Below are positions 7,401 to 16,399 of a DNA stretch of 64,000 nucleotides, in pieces. This DNA comes from AV40 sp963817335. Lineage in GTDB: Bacteria > Verrucomicrobiota > Verrucomicrobiia > Chthoniobacterales > UBA10450. The notes below the pieces were generated by a model, which saw nothing but the letters and a program-made list of their open reading frames with translations, did not search any database and was not told where the DNA came from. Within the stretch, counting starts at the first letter, position 1. Every line of letters starts with the position of its first letter. Location of the stretch: positions 930,001 to 994,000 of the forward strand of contig CAWFNX010000005.1 of the NCBI GenBank assembly GCA_963817335.1, in the 5' to 3' direction. A program made the translations under genes and the position numbers.

Positions 7401-8789
7401 ATGACGCTAACTCCAATTTCCATCAAAGCCGCAATGCAGAGCGACGCGCCGGTTAACGCGATCCAGGTTCAGGGCTGGGTGCGAACGCGGCGTGACTCAA
7501 AAGATTTTTCCTTCATCGAGCTGAACGACGGATCCTCGTTGAAAAATCTTCAGGTCATCGCGCGCAATTCGCTCCCGAATTATTCCGACGTTCAAAAGTT
7601 GACGACCGGCGCGTCGGTTCGGGTGAATGGCGCATTGATCGCGTCTCAGGGTAAGGGACAAAAATGGGAACTCGTTGCCGACACGATCGACATCGTCGGC
7701 CTGGCGGATGATTCCTATCCGCTGCAAAAAAAGGGACATACCCCGGAGTTTCTGCGTGAAATCGCGCATCTGCGGCCGCGCTCGAATCTTTTTGGATCCG
7801 TGTTTCGTGTGCGAAGCCGCCTCGCATTCGCGATTCACAAATTTTTCCAGGAACGAGGTTTCGTCTACGTTCACACCCCGATCATCACCGGCAGTGATTG
7901 CGAAGGCGCCGGCGAATTGTTTCGGGTTTCGACGATGGATCTCAAAAATCCGCCACAAAAGGGCAACGAAATCGATTATGCGAAGGACTTTTTTGCCCGC
8001 CAAACCTATCTTACGGTCAGCGGCCAGCTGGAAGCGGAAGCGTTCGCCTGCGCGTTGTCGAAGGTCTACACCTTTGGCCCGACCTTTCGCGCCGAAAATT
8101 CGAACACCTCGCGTCACGCCAGTGAATTTTGGATGATCGAGCCGGAAATGGCGTTTTGCGACTTGAACGGCGACATGGACCTCGCCGAAGAGATCGTAAA
8201 GTATCTCGTCCGCGACATTCGCGAGAATTGTCCCGATGAAATGGAATTGTTTTCCAAATTCGTGGACAAAGAACTGGTCGCTCGGCTGGATTTTGTGCTC
8301 GAACGGCCGTTTCAGCGCACGACTTACACGGAAGCGATCAAGCTTTTGGAAAGAAGCGGCGAGAAATTCGAGTTCCCCGTCGAATACGGATTGAACCTGC
8401 AGTCGGAGCACGAACGTTGGCTCACCGAAAAGCATTTCAAATGTCCGGTGACGGTTTTCAATTTCCCGAAAGAGATTAAACCGTTTTACATGCGGTTGAA
8501 TGACGATGGAAAAACCGTGACCGCGATGGACTTGCTGGTGCCGGGGATCGGCGAAATCGTCGGCGGCAGTCAGCGCGAAGAACGACTCGACGTTCTCCAG
8601 GAAAACATGCGGCGTCACAAAATGGACCCTGCCGATTACAAATGGTACCTGGACCTTCGCCGTTACGGCACCGTCCCACACGCCGGCTTCGGTCTTGGCT
8701 TTGAACGCATGCTCATGTTCGTCACCGGTGTTTCAAACATTCGCGATGTAATTCCGTTCGCCCGCACCCCCGGCAGCGCCGAATTTTGA
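7401..8789 (+). CDS. asnS: Asparagine--tRNA ligase
   Basis: This is a class IIb aminoacyl-tRNA synthetase of 462 residues that charges tRNA-Asn. An OB-fold anticodon-binding domain (about residues 12-105, VQGWVRTRRDSKDFSFIELNDGS) is followed by the catalytic core. Motif 2 is TFRAENSNTSRHASEFWMIEPE and motif 3 is GFGLGFERMLMFVTGVSNIRDV near the end. The LKNPP...DYAKDFF insertion after residue 180 is typical of bacterial AsnRS. I start it at the ATG at 7401; an in-frame TTG at 7383 lies inside the heptamer array and is less likely. No Shine-Dalgarno is evident because the array fills that position. The gene is probably essential or partly redundant with the indirect Asp/Asn-tRNA route, since a gatB is also present (25018). 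Confidence 0.97.
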   Translation: MTLTPISIKAAMQSDAPVNAIQVQGWVRTRRDSKDFSFIELNDGSSLKNLQVIARNSLPNYSDVQKLTTGASVRVNGALIASQGKGQKWELVADTIDIVGLADDSYPLQKKGHTPEFLREIAHLRPRSNLFGSVFRVRSRLAFAIHKFFQERGFVYVHTPIITGSDCEGAGELFRVSTMDLKNPPQKGNEIDYAKDFFARQTYLTVSGQLEAEAFACALSKVYTFGPTFRAENSNTSRHASEFWMIEPEMAFCDLNGDMDLAEEIVKYLVRDIRENCPDEMELFSKFVDKELVARLDFVLERPFQRTTYTEAIKLLERSGEKFEFPVEYGLNLQSEHERWLTEKHFKCPVTVFNFPKEIKPFYMRLNDDGKTVTAMDLLVPGIGEIVGGSQREERLDVLQENMRRHKMDPADYKWYLDLRRYGTVPHAGFGLGFERMLMFVTGVSNIRDVIPFARTPGSAEF

Positions 8790-8804
8790 TTGTGCGGAAA
8801 GGCG

Positions 8805-8829
8805 CGCATCGGCGTCATTGGCCGATGCG
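8805..8829. terminator. Hairpin at the convergent ends of asnS and the GT39 gene
   Basis: Nine-base arms CGCATCGGC (8805-8813) and GCCGATGCG (8821-8829) enclose a 7-base loop and are followed by GTTTCGTTT. It begins 15 bp after the asnS stop and overlaps the end of the opposite gene. It is a plausible terminator for asnS, with an imperfect T-tract. Confidence 0.5.
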
Positions 8830-10854
8830 GTTTCGTTTGGGTAGGTCGCTAGCCGGGGTCAGCACGTAGAAGTAGAATAGATGCTTCCCTCGCCTGCTTA
8901 TCACCTCGCCGTCCGCGCCGTCGGGATAAACCTCGTGCGTCAAATCCCGATAGTGCTCGTCTCCCGGAAAGAAGAGGAACGCTAGCCGCCTGTTTCGAGG
9001 ATTCATAGATGGCAACTTCGCGGCAGGGTTGGTCAGCATCGACCACTCCTGGTCGGCTACCAAGTACCGCGTTGTTGTGGGGTCGTAGGCGGGCGAGCGC
9101 TGACCAACCGCAAACACCTGATATCCTGGGCCAAGCGATGCCAGGTACCGGCTTTGGGCAGTCTCAATTTCATAGCTTCGCTGGGCCGACCTGTACGCGC
9201 TGCTTCTCAGGGTTTCGGGATCGGCGTAATAGCGATGAAAATAGAAATCCAGATTGAGCCAGCCAAGCAGTAAGAGACCAGCTGTGAGCGCCGCAGGCAA
9301 GATCCAGCGCAATCGGATCGGCAACTCCGGCTGAGCGGCGGAGATCCATGCTCCTATTGGCACAGCTAGCGCGACATAGAATGCCGGGAACGCTGGAGTC
9401 CAGTGGTTCAGCGTTGGGGGGACGCTGCTCGTGGAAGCCACGAGTGTGCCGCCGATGAGCAGAACGCCAACTCCGGACGCGAGCATGAGGAACGCAACTG
9501 GATGACGCCAATGCCATAAAAACAACGCAGCCCCTAACAAGAGCAGAGCGGCTTCCGCAGGCAGGAGCAGTGGCGCGAAGAATATGATGTCTTGCGAGCT
9601 ATGAGTGCTTATGCCGAGCAGGTTTTCAGAAAATGTGGGCCAGAGAGTTTTGCACGTGTTTTGGAAATCTCTAAACGTGGTCGGAATGTGAGGAGACCAT
9701 ATCAAGAGGCTCGCCCCTCGACCGAAATAGAGATCGGGCTTCCGGACAAAATGGAACAGGAGCGGACCGAATCCCACGAAATAGCCCAGGGCGAGTACCG
9801 AAGAACTGCTCAGACAGTGACGCATCTGGCGCCCGTGAAAAATTAGTATGAAGCAGACGAACAGCAGGAGAATGAATGGCAAGAGTCGTGTGCCATAATA
9901 GAAGTATTCACTCAGGCCAGCCGCCAGGCCGGCCAGCGCCCAATCCAGCGGCCGGCGCGACCGCAGCGCGCAGAACACGAAAAAGAAGCAAGACGCCCAG
10001 AAGAACTGTGTCGTGATGTTATTAAGCGCGAGACGACTGTAGTGAACATCAGAAGCGCTGAAGGCCAGGATTGCCGCACCAGCTATTGCGGCAGATCTGC
10101 TCCATGTTCCGCGGATCAGCCCATAGAGCGGCAGAACGGTAGCCGCACCGAACAAAGCGGCAGGGAGCCTTAGCATTGCAAGCGTGCGACCACCGGCCTT
10201 AAGAAACAACGCAACTATCCAGAACCATAGAGCCGGCAAGTCGATGCCATCCCACAGCGTGCTAAACATTGACGGGGCAGAACCGGTGGGATTTATGTAA
10301 GATTGAGTGGCGACAGTGCCGGTCATTATTTCGTCCGGGTAAATGTTGTCGGGGAAACTGGTGATATCCCAAACTCGGGTAAGCAATCCCAGAAGAACCA
10401 GCCCGACCAGCAAGACTGTCTCCCAAGCCGGCCACCGAGTGACAGGCAGTTCACCGGCGGGACCGACAGCCGAATGTGGCCAAAGGACGGTAGAGATCAG
10501 CAGCACGCCGATGCCTGCCAGCCATAGAATACCGGCCAGCCCAAAAGTGTCGTTCGGAGCCGCCAGGTAACGGAGATCTGCCGCCAGCGCGAGTAGCAGC
10601 GCGCTTGCTGCTCCGAGCAAACAGAAGAAGCGGCTGCGATCTAAATCGGCTGTCGGAGCTACGGGCTGGCGCGGAAAAGCCGGTATCCATTTCTGCCGTC
10701 CCCAGACGATCACGGCCAGCACTGCTGCGCCGATCAGCAGCAAAACTGCCCACGGTCGGGCCGGCTCATTTTGCAACAATAGAGTGCCGAGCAGCGAACC
10801 CAGGAAAGCGATCAGGCCTCCCCAAATATTCCTCTGCTTTCTGATCCACATCAT
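8815..10854 (-). CDS. Polytopic membrane glycosyltransferase, GT39/ArnT-like
   Basis: This is a protein of about 679 residues with ten or more membrane segments followed by a soluble periplasmic C-terminal part (after about residue 540). The first periplasmic loop holds the acidic pair in FPDNIYPDEIMTG (about residues 168-178), as in GT39/GT83 lipid-linked-sugar transferases. Such enzymes transfer a sugar from polyprenyl phosphate to protein, lipid or polymer. A GTG at 10950 would lengthen the protein by 32 residues and overlap the symporter gene. I prefer the ATG at 10854, which begins just before the first membrane helix, although neither has a strong ribosome site. It lies downstream of the symporter on the same strand. 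The acceptor is unknown. Confidence 0.82.
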   Translation of the reverse strand: MMWIRKQRNIWGGLIAFLGSLLGTLLLQNEPARPWAVLLLIGAAVLAVIVWGRQKWIPAFPRQPVAPTADLDRSRFFCLLGAASALLLALAADLRYLAAPNDTFGLAGILWLAGIGVLLISTVLWPHSAVGPAGELPVTRWPAWETVLLVGLVLLGLLTRVWDITSFPDNIYPDEIMTGTVATQSYINPTGSAPSMFSTLWDGIDLPALWFWIVALFLKAGGRTLAMLRLPAALFGAATVLPLYGLIRGTWSRSAAIAGAAILAFSASDVHYSRLALNNITTQFFWASCFFFVFCALRSRRPLDWALAGLAAGLSEYFYYGTRLLPFILLLFVCFILIFHGRQMRHCLSSSSVLALGYFVGFGPLLFHFVRKPDLYFGRGASLLIWSPHIPTTFRDFQNTCKTLWPTFSENLLGISTHSSQDIIFFAPLLLPAEAALLLLGAALFLWHWRHPVAFLMLASGVGVLLIGGTLVASTSSVPPTLNHWTPAFPAFYVALAVPIGAWISAAQPELPIRLRWILPAALTAGLLLLGWLNLDFYFHRYYADPETLRSSAYRSAQRSYEIETAQSRYLASLGPGYQVFAVGQRSPAYDPTTTRYLVADQEWSMLTNPAAKLPSMNPRNRRLAFLFFPGDEHYRDLTHEVYPDGADGEVISRRGKHLFYFYVLTPASDLPKRNRIGQ

Positions 10855-10909
10855 TTTGCCCGTTATTGGCCGTGTCTCCCAAAGAATTTTTCCATCACGA
10901 GCAACAAGT

Positions 10910-12253
10910 TCAGTCGCCTTGTCTGACCGCGTCGGCAAAGGCAACTTCACCGGACTTTAGATCTAATTCCGCTTCTTTTGGCGTGCCAAAGATACGGGCG
11001 CGATGGTCGTCGAATTCTTTTTCCCAGCGCGCGACGACCACAGTGGCAAGGCAATTGCCGACTACGTTGACGGCAGTCCTTCCCATGTCCATCAACTCAT
11101 CCACTCCGAAAATTACGGCGACACCGATCGGTCCGAGCCCGGCCGGGATAAATGAATTCAAAGCCGCGAGCAAAATCACCAGTGACGAACGCGGCACTCC
11201 GGCAACGCCTTTGGATGTCAGCATCAACGTCAGCATCATCGTGATTTGCGAAGCCAATCCCATGTGCCAGCCCATGGTCGTCTCGGCGGCCTGCGCGACG
11301 AACACTGACGCCATCGCGAGATACAATGTCGATCCCGCGAGGTTGAATGAGTAACCGGTCGGCATGACGAAACCGACGATCGACGGTGGAACGCCGAATC
11401 GTTCCATTGCCTGCATCGCTTTCGGCAAAGCCGATTCGCTGCTGGTAGTAGCAAATGCGATCGCGGCCGGCTCGCGCACCGCGCGGAAAAACTGTCGCAA
11501 TGGAATCCGCGCGATCCAGATGACGATTCCGAAAACGACAATCACAAAAATGATCAACGCCAGATAAAGCGAGCCGATGAGCTTGCCGAGATTGATGAGC
11601 ACGCCCGGCCCTTGGGTGCCGATCGTGTGGGCCATCGCCGCGCCGACGCCGATCGGCGCGAACATCATCACGTAGTTTGTGACCTTGAACATGATTTGCG
11701 CCAGGCTGTTCATCGCCCGGACGATCGGTTGACCTTTTTCGCCAACCGCCGAGACGGCGAGCGCAAACAAAACGCTAAACGCGACGATTTGCAGAACATC
11801 GCCGCGAGCCATCGCGTCGAGAATGCTCGAGGGGAAAATGTGCACGACGATGTCGGTCAAGCTTTGGGCATGGGCTTGCCCGATCGTTTTAGCGACGTCG
11901 ACGTTGCTGGCTTCGAGAGTCACGCCTGCACCCGGTTTAATGAGATTCACCACAGCCAGTCCGACGAAGAGGGCTGCCGTCGTGACAATTTCAAAAAACA
12001 CGAGCGCTTTGATTCCGATCCGGCCGACTTTTTTTAGCGCGCCCGCGCCGGCAATGCCGACCACGATCGTTGAAAAAACCAGCGGCGCGATGATCGACTT
12101 GATCAGATTGATGAAGATGTCGCGGAGAAAATAAACTTTGTTGCCCCAGTCCGGCCGGAGCCAGCCGATAAGCGCTCCGACAATCAAGCCGATCATGATC
12201 TGGGTGGTCAGGGAGGGTCGATACCACGGGCGGCGAGAGACTTTCGGACTCAT
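10910..12253 (-). CDS. Dicarboxylate/amino acid:cation symporter (DAACS family)
   Basis: This is a 447-residue inner-membrane transporter of the GltP/GltT/DctA family, which drives glutamate, aspartate or C4-dicarboxylate uptake with protons or sodium. Characteristic elements are the serine-rich hairpin ATTSSESALPKAM (near 270), the GYSFNLAGSTLY segment (in place of the NMDGT-bearing helix) near 305, and the second re-entrant hairpin SKGVAGVPRSSLVIL near 351. Eight membrane helices can be followed. The C-terminus is cytoplasmic and charged. The NMDGT motif is replaced here by FNLAGST, as in several bacterial members, so the coupling ion cannot be stated. The start follows GGAATGAG without a strong site. 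The GT39 gene follows on the same strand. Confidence 0.93.
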   Translation of the reverse strand: MSPKVSRRPWYRPSLTTQIMIGLIVGALIGWLRPDWGNKVYFLRDIFINLIKSIIAPLVFSTIVVGIAGAGALKKVGRIGIKALVFFEIVTTAALFVGLAVVNLIKPGAGVTLEASNVDVAKTIGQAHAQSLTDIVVHIFPSSILDAMARGDVLQIVAFSVLFALAVSAVGEKGQPIVRAMNSLAQIMFKVTNYVMMFAPIGVGAAMAHTIGTQGPGVLINLGKLIGSLYLALIIFVIVVFGIVIWIARIPLRQFFRAVREPAAIAFATTSSESALPKAMQAMERFGVPPSIVGFVMPTGYSFNLAGSTLYLAMASVFVAQAAETTMGWHMGLASQITMMLTLMLTSKGVAGVPRSSLVILLAALNSFIPAGLGPIGVAVIFGVDELMDMGRTAVNVVGNCLATVVVARWEKEFDDHRARIFGTPKEAELDLKSGEVAFADAVRQGD

Positions 12254-12293
12254 TCCGGGTGGATTAACACAAAGGGCGAGCTGGATCGAGCAT

Positions 12294-12348
12294 CTGTAGG
12301 GGACGCTGTTAGCGTCCCGTTTTGGGAAGCAAACCGCTTCCCCTACAG
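12294..12348. repeat. TGTAGGG double-palindrome element, copy 3
   Basis: It is bounded by CTGTAGGGG and CCCCTACAG. Hairpin one is GGGACGCTGTTAGCGTCCC; hairpin two is GGGAAGCAAACCGCTTCCC. It sits in the divergent gap between the symporter and threonine synthase, ending 23 bp before the latter's start. Confidence 0.85.
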
Positions 12349-12371
12349 TTAAGATTGCGCTCCATTAACTC

Positions 12372-13553
12372 GTGTTTCTGACCCACCTCGAATGTAGCGC
12401 GTGCTGCGAGTGGCATGAGTGGCAGGGCTTGCAAAATCTGTGCACGAAATGCGGCAAGCCACTTTTCGCGATCTATGATCTCGAGAGCGTTCCCAAACTT
12501 GAATGCAAAATGCATTCAAGTTTTGCGGGGAGCGATAGGTCCCTTTGGCGGTGGCGGGAATTATTGCCGCTGCCGAAAGACGTTGAGCCGGTTTCGTTGG
12601 GTGAAGGAGGAACGCCGTTGCTTCAATCGAAGAAATTCGGCCGCGACGCAGAGGTCGATCTTTGGATCAAGGACGAGTCGATCAATCCGACTCAAAGTTT
12701 CAAAGCGCGCGGGATGAGCGTCGCCGTCTCGATGGCGAAATATCTTGGAGCGGAAAAACTGGCGGTGCCGAGCGCGGGCAACGCGGGTGGGGCGATGGCA
12801 GCGTACGCAGCGCGCGCCGGGCTCGAAGCACACGTCTTTATGCCGCGCGACACGCCCCGCGCAAACATCATCGAATGCCGCGAAGTCGGCGCGCACGTCA
12901 CGTTGATCGATGGATTGATCACCGATTGCGGAGCAGAAATCGCAAAGCGTAAAGAAAAGGAAGGCTGGTTCGACGTTTCGACCTTGAAGGAGCCATATCG
13001 AATTGAAGGCAAGAAAACCCTCGGACTCGAAATCGCCGAGCAGCTCGATTGGAAACTTCCGGATGTGGTCCTTTACCCAACTGGCGGCGGGACCGGCCTT
13101 ATTGGAATGTGGAAAGCGTTCGATGAAATGGAAAAGCTCGGCTGGATCGGAAATGAGCGGCCGCGCATGTTTTCGGTCCAGGCGAGCGGTTGTGCCCCAA
13201 TCGTCAGCGCGTATGAAGCGGGCGAAAAGTTCGCCGCCGAATTTCCAAACGCTCACACCGCGGCATCAGGATTACGCGTGCCGAAAGCGATTGGCGATTT
13301 CTTGATGCTCGATATTTTGCGAAAATCAAAAGGGGGCGCGATTGCGGTTGAGGATGACGAGATGATTCGCGCAGTTCGCGAAGTCGGATCAAAAGAAGGT
13401 CTGTTTGTTGCGCCGGAAGGGGCTGCGTGTTTTGTCGCGCTGAAAAAGTTATGCGCTTCCGGCAAGATCGGGCGCGGCGAGCAGGTCGTGATTTTCAACA
13501 CCGGTTCGGGCATCAAATATCTCGACGTGTTCGAAGCCGCTGCGACTACTTAA
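12372..13553 (+). CDS. thrC: Threonine synthase
   Basis: This is a 393-residue PLP enzyme of fold type II converting O-phosphohomoserine to threonine. The PLP lysine is K111 in NPTQSFKARG, PSAGNAGGA lies near 133-141, the phosphate cup is PTGGGTGLIG near 232-241, and FNTGSGIKYLD is near the C-terminus. The N-terminal stretch has a zinc-ribbon-like set of cysteines (C8, C11/C12, C24, C27), common in the shorter threonine synthase branch that runs LTHLECSACG. Start is GTG; no clear ribosome site is seen because a repeat element ends 23 bp upstream. A cysteate- or diaminopropionate-type enzyme would share the fold, but the overall layout favours ThrC. It converges on the Coa1-like gene with an 8-bp overlap. 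Confidence 0.93.
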   Translation: MFLTHLECSACCEWHEWQGLQNLCTKCGKPLFAIYDLESVPKLECKMHSSFAGSDRSLWRWRELLPLPKDVEPVSLGEGGTPLLQSKKFGRDAEVDLWIKDESINPTQSFKARGMSVAVSMAKYLGAEKLAVPSAGNAGGAMAAYAARAGLEAHVFMPRDTPRANIIECREVGAHVTLIDGLITDCGAEIAKRKEKEGWFDVSTLKEPYRIEGKKTLGLEIAEQLDWKLPDVVLYPTGGGTGLIGMWKAFDEMEKLGWIGNERPRMFSVQASGCAPIVSAYEAGEKFAAEFPNAHTAASGLRVPKAIGDFLMLDILRKSKGGAIAVEDDEMIRAVREVGSKEGLFVAPEGAACFVALKKLCASGKIGRGEQVVIFNTGSGIKYLDVFEAAATT

Positions 13554-14391
13554 CTTTATAGCGCACGGTCTGGATCAATTCGTCGTCGAGGTAGACATCG
13601 ATCTTGTAATCGCCGGGCGGAAAGGGCTTGCTGTTGCTGGACAGCGAGAAGTTTGCGAGGCGGCTATCATCGTCCGGGACCAGTTCTTTCGTCCAAAGCT
13701 TCTGATTGGTTGCGCCGCCGGCGTTAAGGTTCGTCCAGATAGTTTTGATGTGAGTTCCTTCGGCTCCTTCGGCCAGCTTCACGACAATGTGCTGGGGATT
13801 GTCGGCCGGTTTGAAATTTTCAACCGGTTGCAGTCGGTCGCCGTTCTCGCGGGCAAGGGTGATTGATTCGACGCGCTCATCGGCCGTTTCCTCTTTCGAG
13901 CTTTCCTCTTCGGACTCACTTGCCGCTTCCGGAGAGCTTTTTTTCAGATCAATCATTTCACCTCCGTCGATTTGTACCGCCAGTTTGGAAAATTCCCATT
14001 TGCCGGCGGACTTGGTGCCGACCGCGTAAATCGTTCCTTTTCCTTTCGGGCCGGAAATGGGAATCGCGATGTCGGCTTCGCCTGTTGGACCGTTTACGTT
14101 CGTCTTTCCTGACGGAACCAAACCGTCCTCAATGGGAGTTCCGAGCGCAGCAATCACGCGCTGATCTCCTTTTGCGCGCATGAGAGCGGTTTTGTAAGCG
14201 TCCGAGGATTTGATAATGCTGAAGACGAAGAAAATGATGCAAAGCACCAACAGCGAGACGAGCACGACCAGACTCAGGCAGCCGGTTGGGACAAGCCATT
14301 TCCAATTTCGCGACCACCAATTTTTACTCGGTGGTTGCGGCGCTGAAGGTGACGGCGTTGAAGACGGGAAGGGCGGCGGAGTTGATTCCAT
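13546..14391 (-). CDS. Membrane protein with Coa1-like domain
   Basis: This is a protein of about 281 residues. It has a proline/serine-rich cytoplasmic start, one membrane segment (about residues 33-58, LSLVVLVSLLVLCIIFFVFS), and then a domain running SSDAYKTALMRAKGDQRVIAALGTPIE to GKWEFSKLAVQIDG. That domain fits the cytochrome-oxidase-assembly Coa1 family (LG-x-PI, GPKGKG and W-x-x-x-x-L-x-V landmarks). An acidic Ser/Glu linker near 165-180 leads to a second domain of about 100 residues (HIVVKLAEGAEGTHIKTIW...). In bacteria such proteins are mostly uncharacterised, and no oxidase genes are adjacent. The ATG at 14391 is used; an upstream in-frame TTG is possible. The gene is divergent from the small periplasmic protein at 14531. 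Confidence 0.72.
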   Translation of the reverse strand: MESTPPPFPSSTPSPSAPQPPSKNWWSRNWKWLVPTGCLSLVVLVSLLVLCIIFFVFSIIKSSDAYKTALMRAKGDQRVIAALGTPIEDGLVPSGKTNVNGPTGEADIAIPISGPKGKGTIYAVGTKSAGKWEFSKLAVQIDGGEMIDLKKSSPEAASESEEESSKEETADERVESITLARENGDRLQPVENFKPADNPQHIVVKLAEGAEGTHIKTIWTNLNAGGATNQKLWTKELVPDDDSRLANFSLSSNSKPFPPGDYKIDVYLDDELIQTVRYKVK

Positions 14392-14530
14392 CGCGTCTTT
14401 TTTGGCGAGCGACAGAATCAAGGTCGAGCAATTTATTTTGGTCGACTCGCCCTTTCGACTTTCTCTGTAAATCGCCGAGAAACGCAGAAATGAATCCGAA
14501 TAGCCCGGTGCCGAGCGCGTCTAAAGATTC

Positions 14531-14860
14531 ATGAAGAAGGTAATATTGAGTATGGCATTGGCAGTCGCGGCCCCGTTTGCGTGGGCACAGGTTTCTGAAA
14601 CCACCACTACTACGACCACGACTGAGGGCGGCGGCACAATCACCGAGTACACACCAGGAACCGGCATTGTGCTGAAGGAAAGTGCCGGCCCGCGACATTA
14701 TCGCTTCGGCAAGAAGGTCGTTTATGTGACCAGAAGCGGTAAGGAACTCGACGAGGCGACCGTGCGGACCCGTGTTCGCGTGGGCGTTCCGGTTCACGTT
14801 CATTACATCGGTGAAGGCGACAACATGATGGTCGACCGCGTGGTCCTCGATGAGGATTAA
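14531..14860 (+). CDS. Small secreted protein of unknown function
   Basis: This is a 109-residue protein with a clear signal peptide (MKKVILSMALAVAAPFAWA, cleavage about after residue 19). A low-complexity threonine run (eight Thr near 24-31) follows, then a compact domain: YRFGKKVVYVTRSGKELDEATV, ending HYIGEGDNMMVDRVVLDED. The second half looks like a small beta-barrel or SH3-like/OB-like fold (alternating Val/Tyr strands), but I do not recognise a named family. It is monocistronic and followed by a strong hairpin terminator at 14916. Periplasmic location is likely. Confidence 0.75.
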   Translation: MKKVILSMALAVAAPFAWAQVSETTTTTTTTEGGGTITEYTPGTGIVLKESAGPRHYRFGKKVVYVTRSGKELDEATVRTRVRVGVPVHVHYIGEGDNMMVDRVVLDED

Positions 14861-14915
14861 TTCTTAACGCGACCCGCCTTTGCTGCGCTACGGCGTGGCG
14901 GGGCAACAACACATT

Positions 14916-14957
14916 CGCGCCTTTTCTGGTCGCAACCCGACCGAAAAGGCGCGTTTT
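14916..14957 (+). terminator. Rho-independent-type terminator after the small secreted gene
   Basis: The arms CGCGCCTTTTC-GGTCG and CGACC-GAAAAGGCGCG form a stem of about 16 bp with one bulge and a 5-base loop. TTTTGTGT follows directly. A second, weaker hairpin (CCCGCC...GGCGGG, about 14875-14902) lies just upstream. Confidence 0.65.
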
Positions 14958-15044
14958 GTGTACCGAATCAGTCTGCGTGCGCAACCAGTTCCCAGTTCAC
15001 TCCTTTTTTCCTTCGTTCCTGATTGATACCTTATAAGTTGGCGA

Positions 15045-16271
15045 GTGACTCAAATCGTGATCGTCGGTGGCGGGGCCGCCGGTTTTTTTGCAGCGATCGC
15101 TGCGGCGCGCGCCAATGAAAACTGCAGGATTTCGCTCTTCGAGCGCAGCTCGCAATTTCTTTCCAAGGTGCGCATTTCAGGCGGCGGACGTTGCAACGTA
15201 ACCCACGCTTTGTTCGATCCCCGAATGTTCACGACGCGTTATCCGCGCGGAGAGCGGGAGCTCATTTCACCGTTCCACCGATTTTCAGCGGATGACACAA
15301 TTGCCTGGTTTGAATCGCGCGGCGTCCGCCTCAAACGTGAAGAAGACGGGCGAATCTTTCCGGTGACGGATTCATCGGAAACCGTCATCGATTGTTTGAT
15401 TAAAGAAGCGAAAGCAGCAGGGGTGCAACTGTTCACTCGCAAGGCGATTGAAGGCGCGCGCATCCGGACCCAAGGCGGGTTCGAATTGAAGTTGAGTGAT
15501 GGGAGATCGACGGCGTGCGATCGATTGCTTCTTGCCACCGGCGGCGCTCGAAATGCGATTGGCGCCGAGCTCGCGCAGTCGCTTGGTCACACGATCGAAC
15601 CGCCGGTGCCTTCACTCTTTTCGCTTCATGTTCCAGTTCCCTGGCTGCGATCGTTACCCGGGATTTCGGTGAGCGACGTATTGTTGTCTGCCGGAAAATT
15701 GCGCGAACGCGGGGCGCTGCTTATCACGCACAATGGAATCAGCGGGCCAGCGGTGCTTCGGCTTTCTGCGTGGGGCGCGCGCATCTTGCATGAGAAAAAC
15801 TATCGGTTCACTCTGCGGGTGAACTGGGTTCCCCACTTGAACGAAGCTGGTCTCCGAAACGAGTTTCAATTGCGGAGAGAAAAGGAGCCTGCTCGGCGCG
15901 TAAACAATTCGCCTATCGGTGCAATTCCGGTGCGGCTCTGGGAAAACCTGGTTTCAAACGCCGGCATTTCTCCGAAAACGATTTGGACCACGCTTACGCG
16001 GGCCGGAATGACCGAACTGATTCGGCAATTGCGGACGACGGAACTCGAGGTCGATGGGAAGTCGCTGAACAAAGAGGAATTTGTCACTTGCGGCGGGGTG
16101 CGATTACGCGAGATCAATTTCAAAACCATGGAAAGCCGGATCACTCCAAATCTCTATTTCGCCGGAGAATTGCTCGACATTGACGGCATCACGGGCGGTT
16201 TCAATTTTCAGGCCGCCTGGACTACCGGGTGGATTGCGGGACACGCCATGGCTGGAGTCGAACCTGATTGA
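15045..16271 (+). CDS. HI0933/BaiN-family FAD-dependent oxidoreductase
   Basis: This is a 408-residue cytoplasmic flavoprotein of the HI0933-like group (YhiN/BaiN, aminoacetone-oxidase-annotated family). The N-terminal dinucleotide site reads IVIVGGGAAGFFAAIAAARA (residues 4-23), followed by the diagnostic SGGGRCNVTH near 46-55. Later come LATGGARNAIGA near 165 and a C-terminal flavin motif LYFAGELLDIDGITGGFNFQAAW near 371-393. Length and order fit the family. The GTG start at 15045 begins right before the dinucleotide fold. No ribosome site is obvious. The physiological substrate of the family is largely unknown. A TGTAGGG element follows 45 bp after the stop. Confidence 0.93.
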   Translation: MTQIVIVGGGAAGFFAAIAAARANENCRISLFERSSQFLSKVRISGGGRCNVTHALFDPRMFTTRYPRGERELISPFHRFSADDTIAWFESRGVRLKREEDGRIFPVTDSSETVIDCLIKEAKAAGVQLFTRKAIEGARIRTQGGFELKLSDGRSTACDRLLLATGGARNAIGAELAQSLGHTIEPPVPSLFSLHVPVPWLRSLPGISVSDVLLSAGKLRERGALLITHNGISGPAVLRLSAWGARILHEKNYRFTLRVNWVPHLNEAGLRNEFQLRREKEPARRVNNSPIGAIPVRLWENLVSNAGISPKTIWTTLTRAGMTELIRQLRTTELEVDGKSLNKEEFVTCGGVRLREINFKTMESRITPNLYFAGELLDIDGITGGFNFQAAWTTGWIAGHAMAGVEPD

Positions 16272-16316
16272 ATTGTAGCGGCTCTGAAACGATCGGGTCG
16301 CATTAATCGCGCGCCA

Positions 16317-16379
16317 ATTGTAGGGCGGGCGCATCGCCTGCCGAATTCGAAACGGCGACCGGGGCGGTTGCCCTACAAT
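16317..16379. repeat. TGTAGGG double-palindrome element, copy 4
   Basis: It is bounded by ATTGTAGGG and CCCTACAAT. The inner hairpins are GGCGGGCGCATCGCCTGCC and a second imperfect stem around GGCGACCGGGGCGGTTGCC. It sits 45 bp after the flavoprotein stop and 20 bp before the next start. Confidence 0.85.
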
Positions 16380-16399
16380 CAATCAGCGTTAGTCTGCGC

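Noticed and set aside
7497..8681. A 394-codon minus-strand frame opposite asnS
   Set aside because: It mirrors codon bias of asnS and has no motif or ribosome site. asnS is unambiguous.
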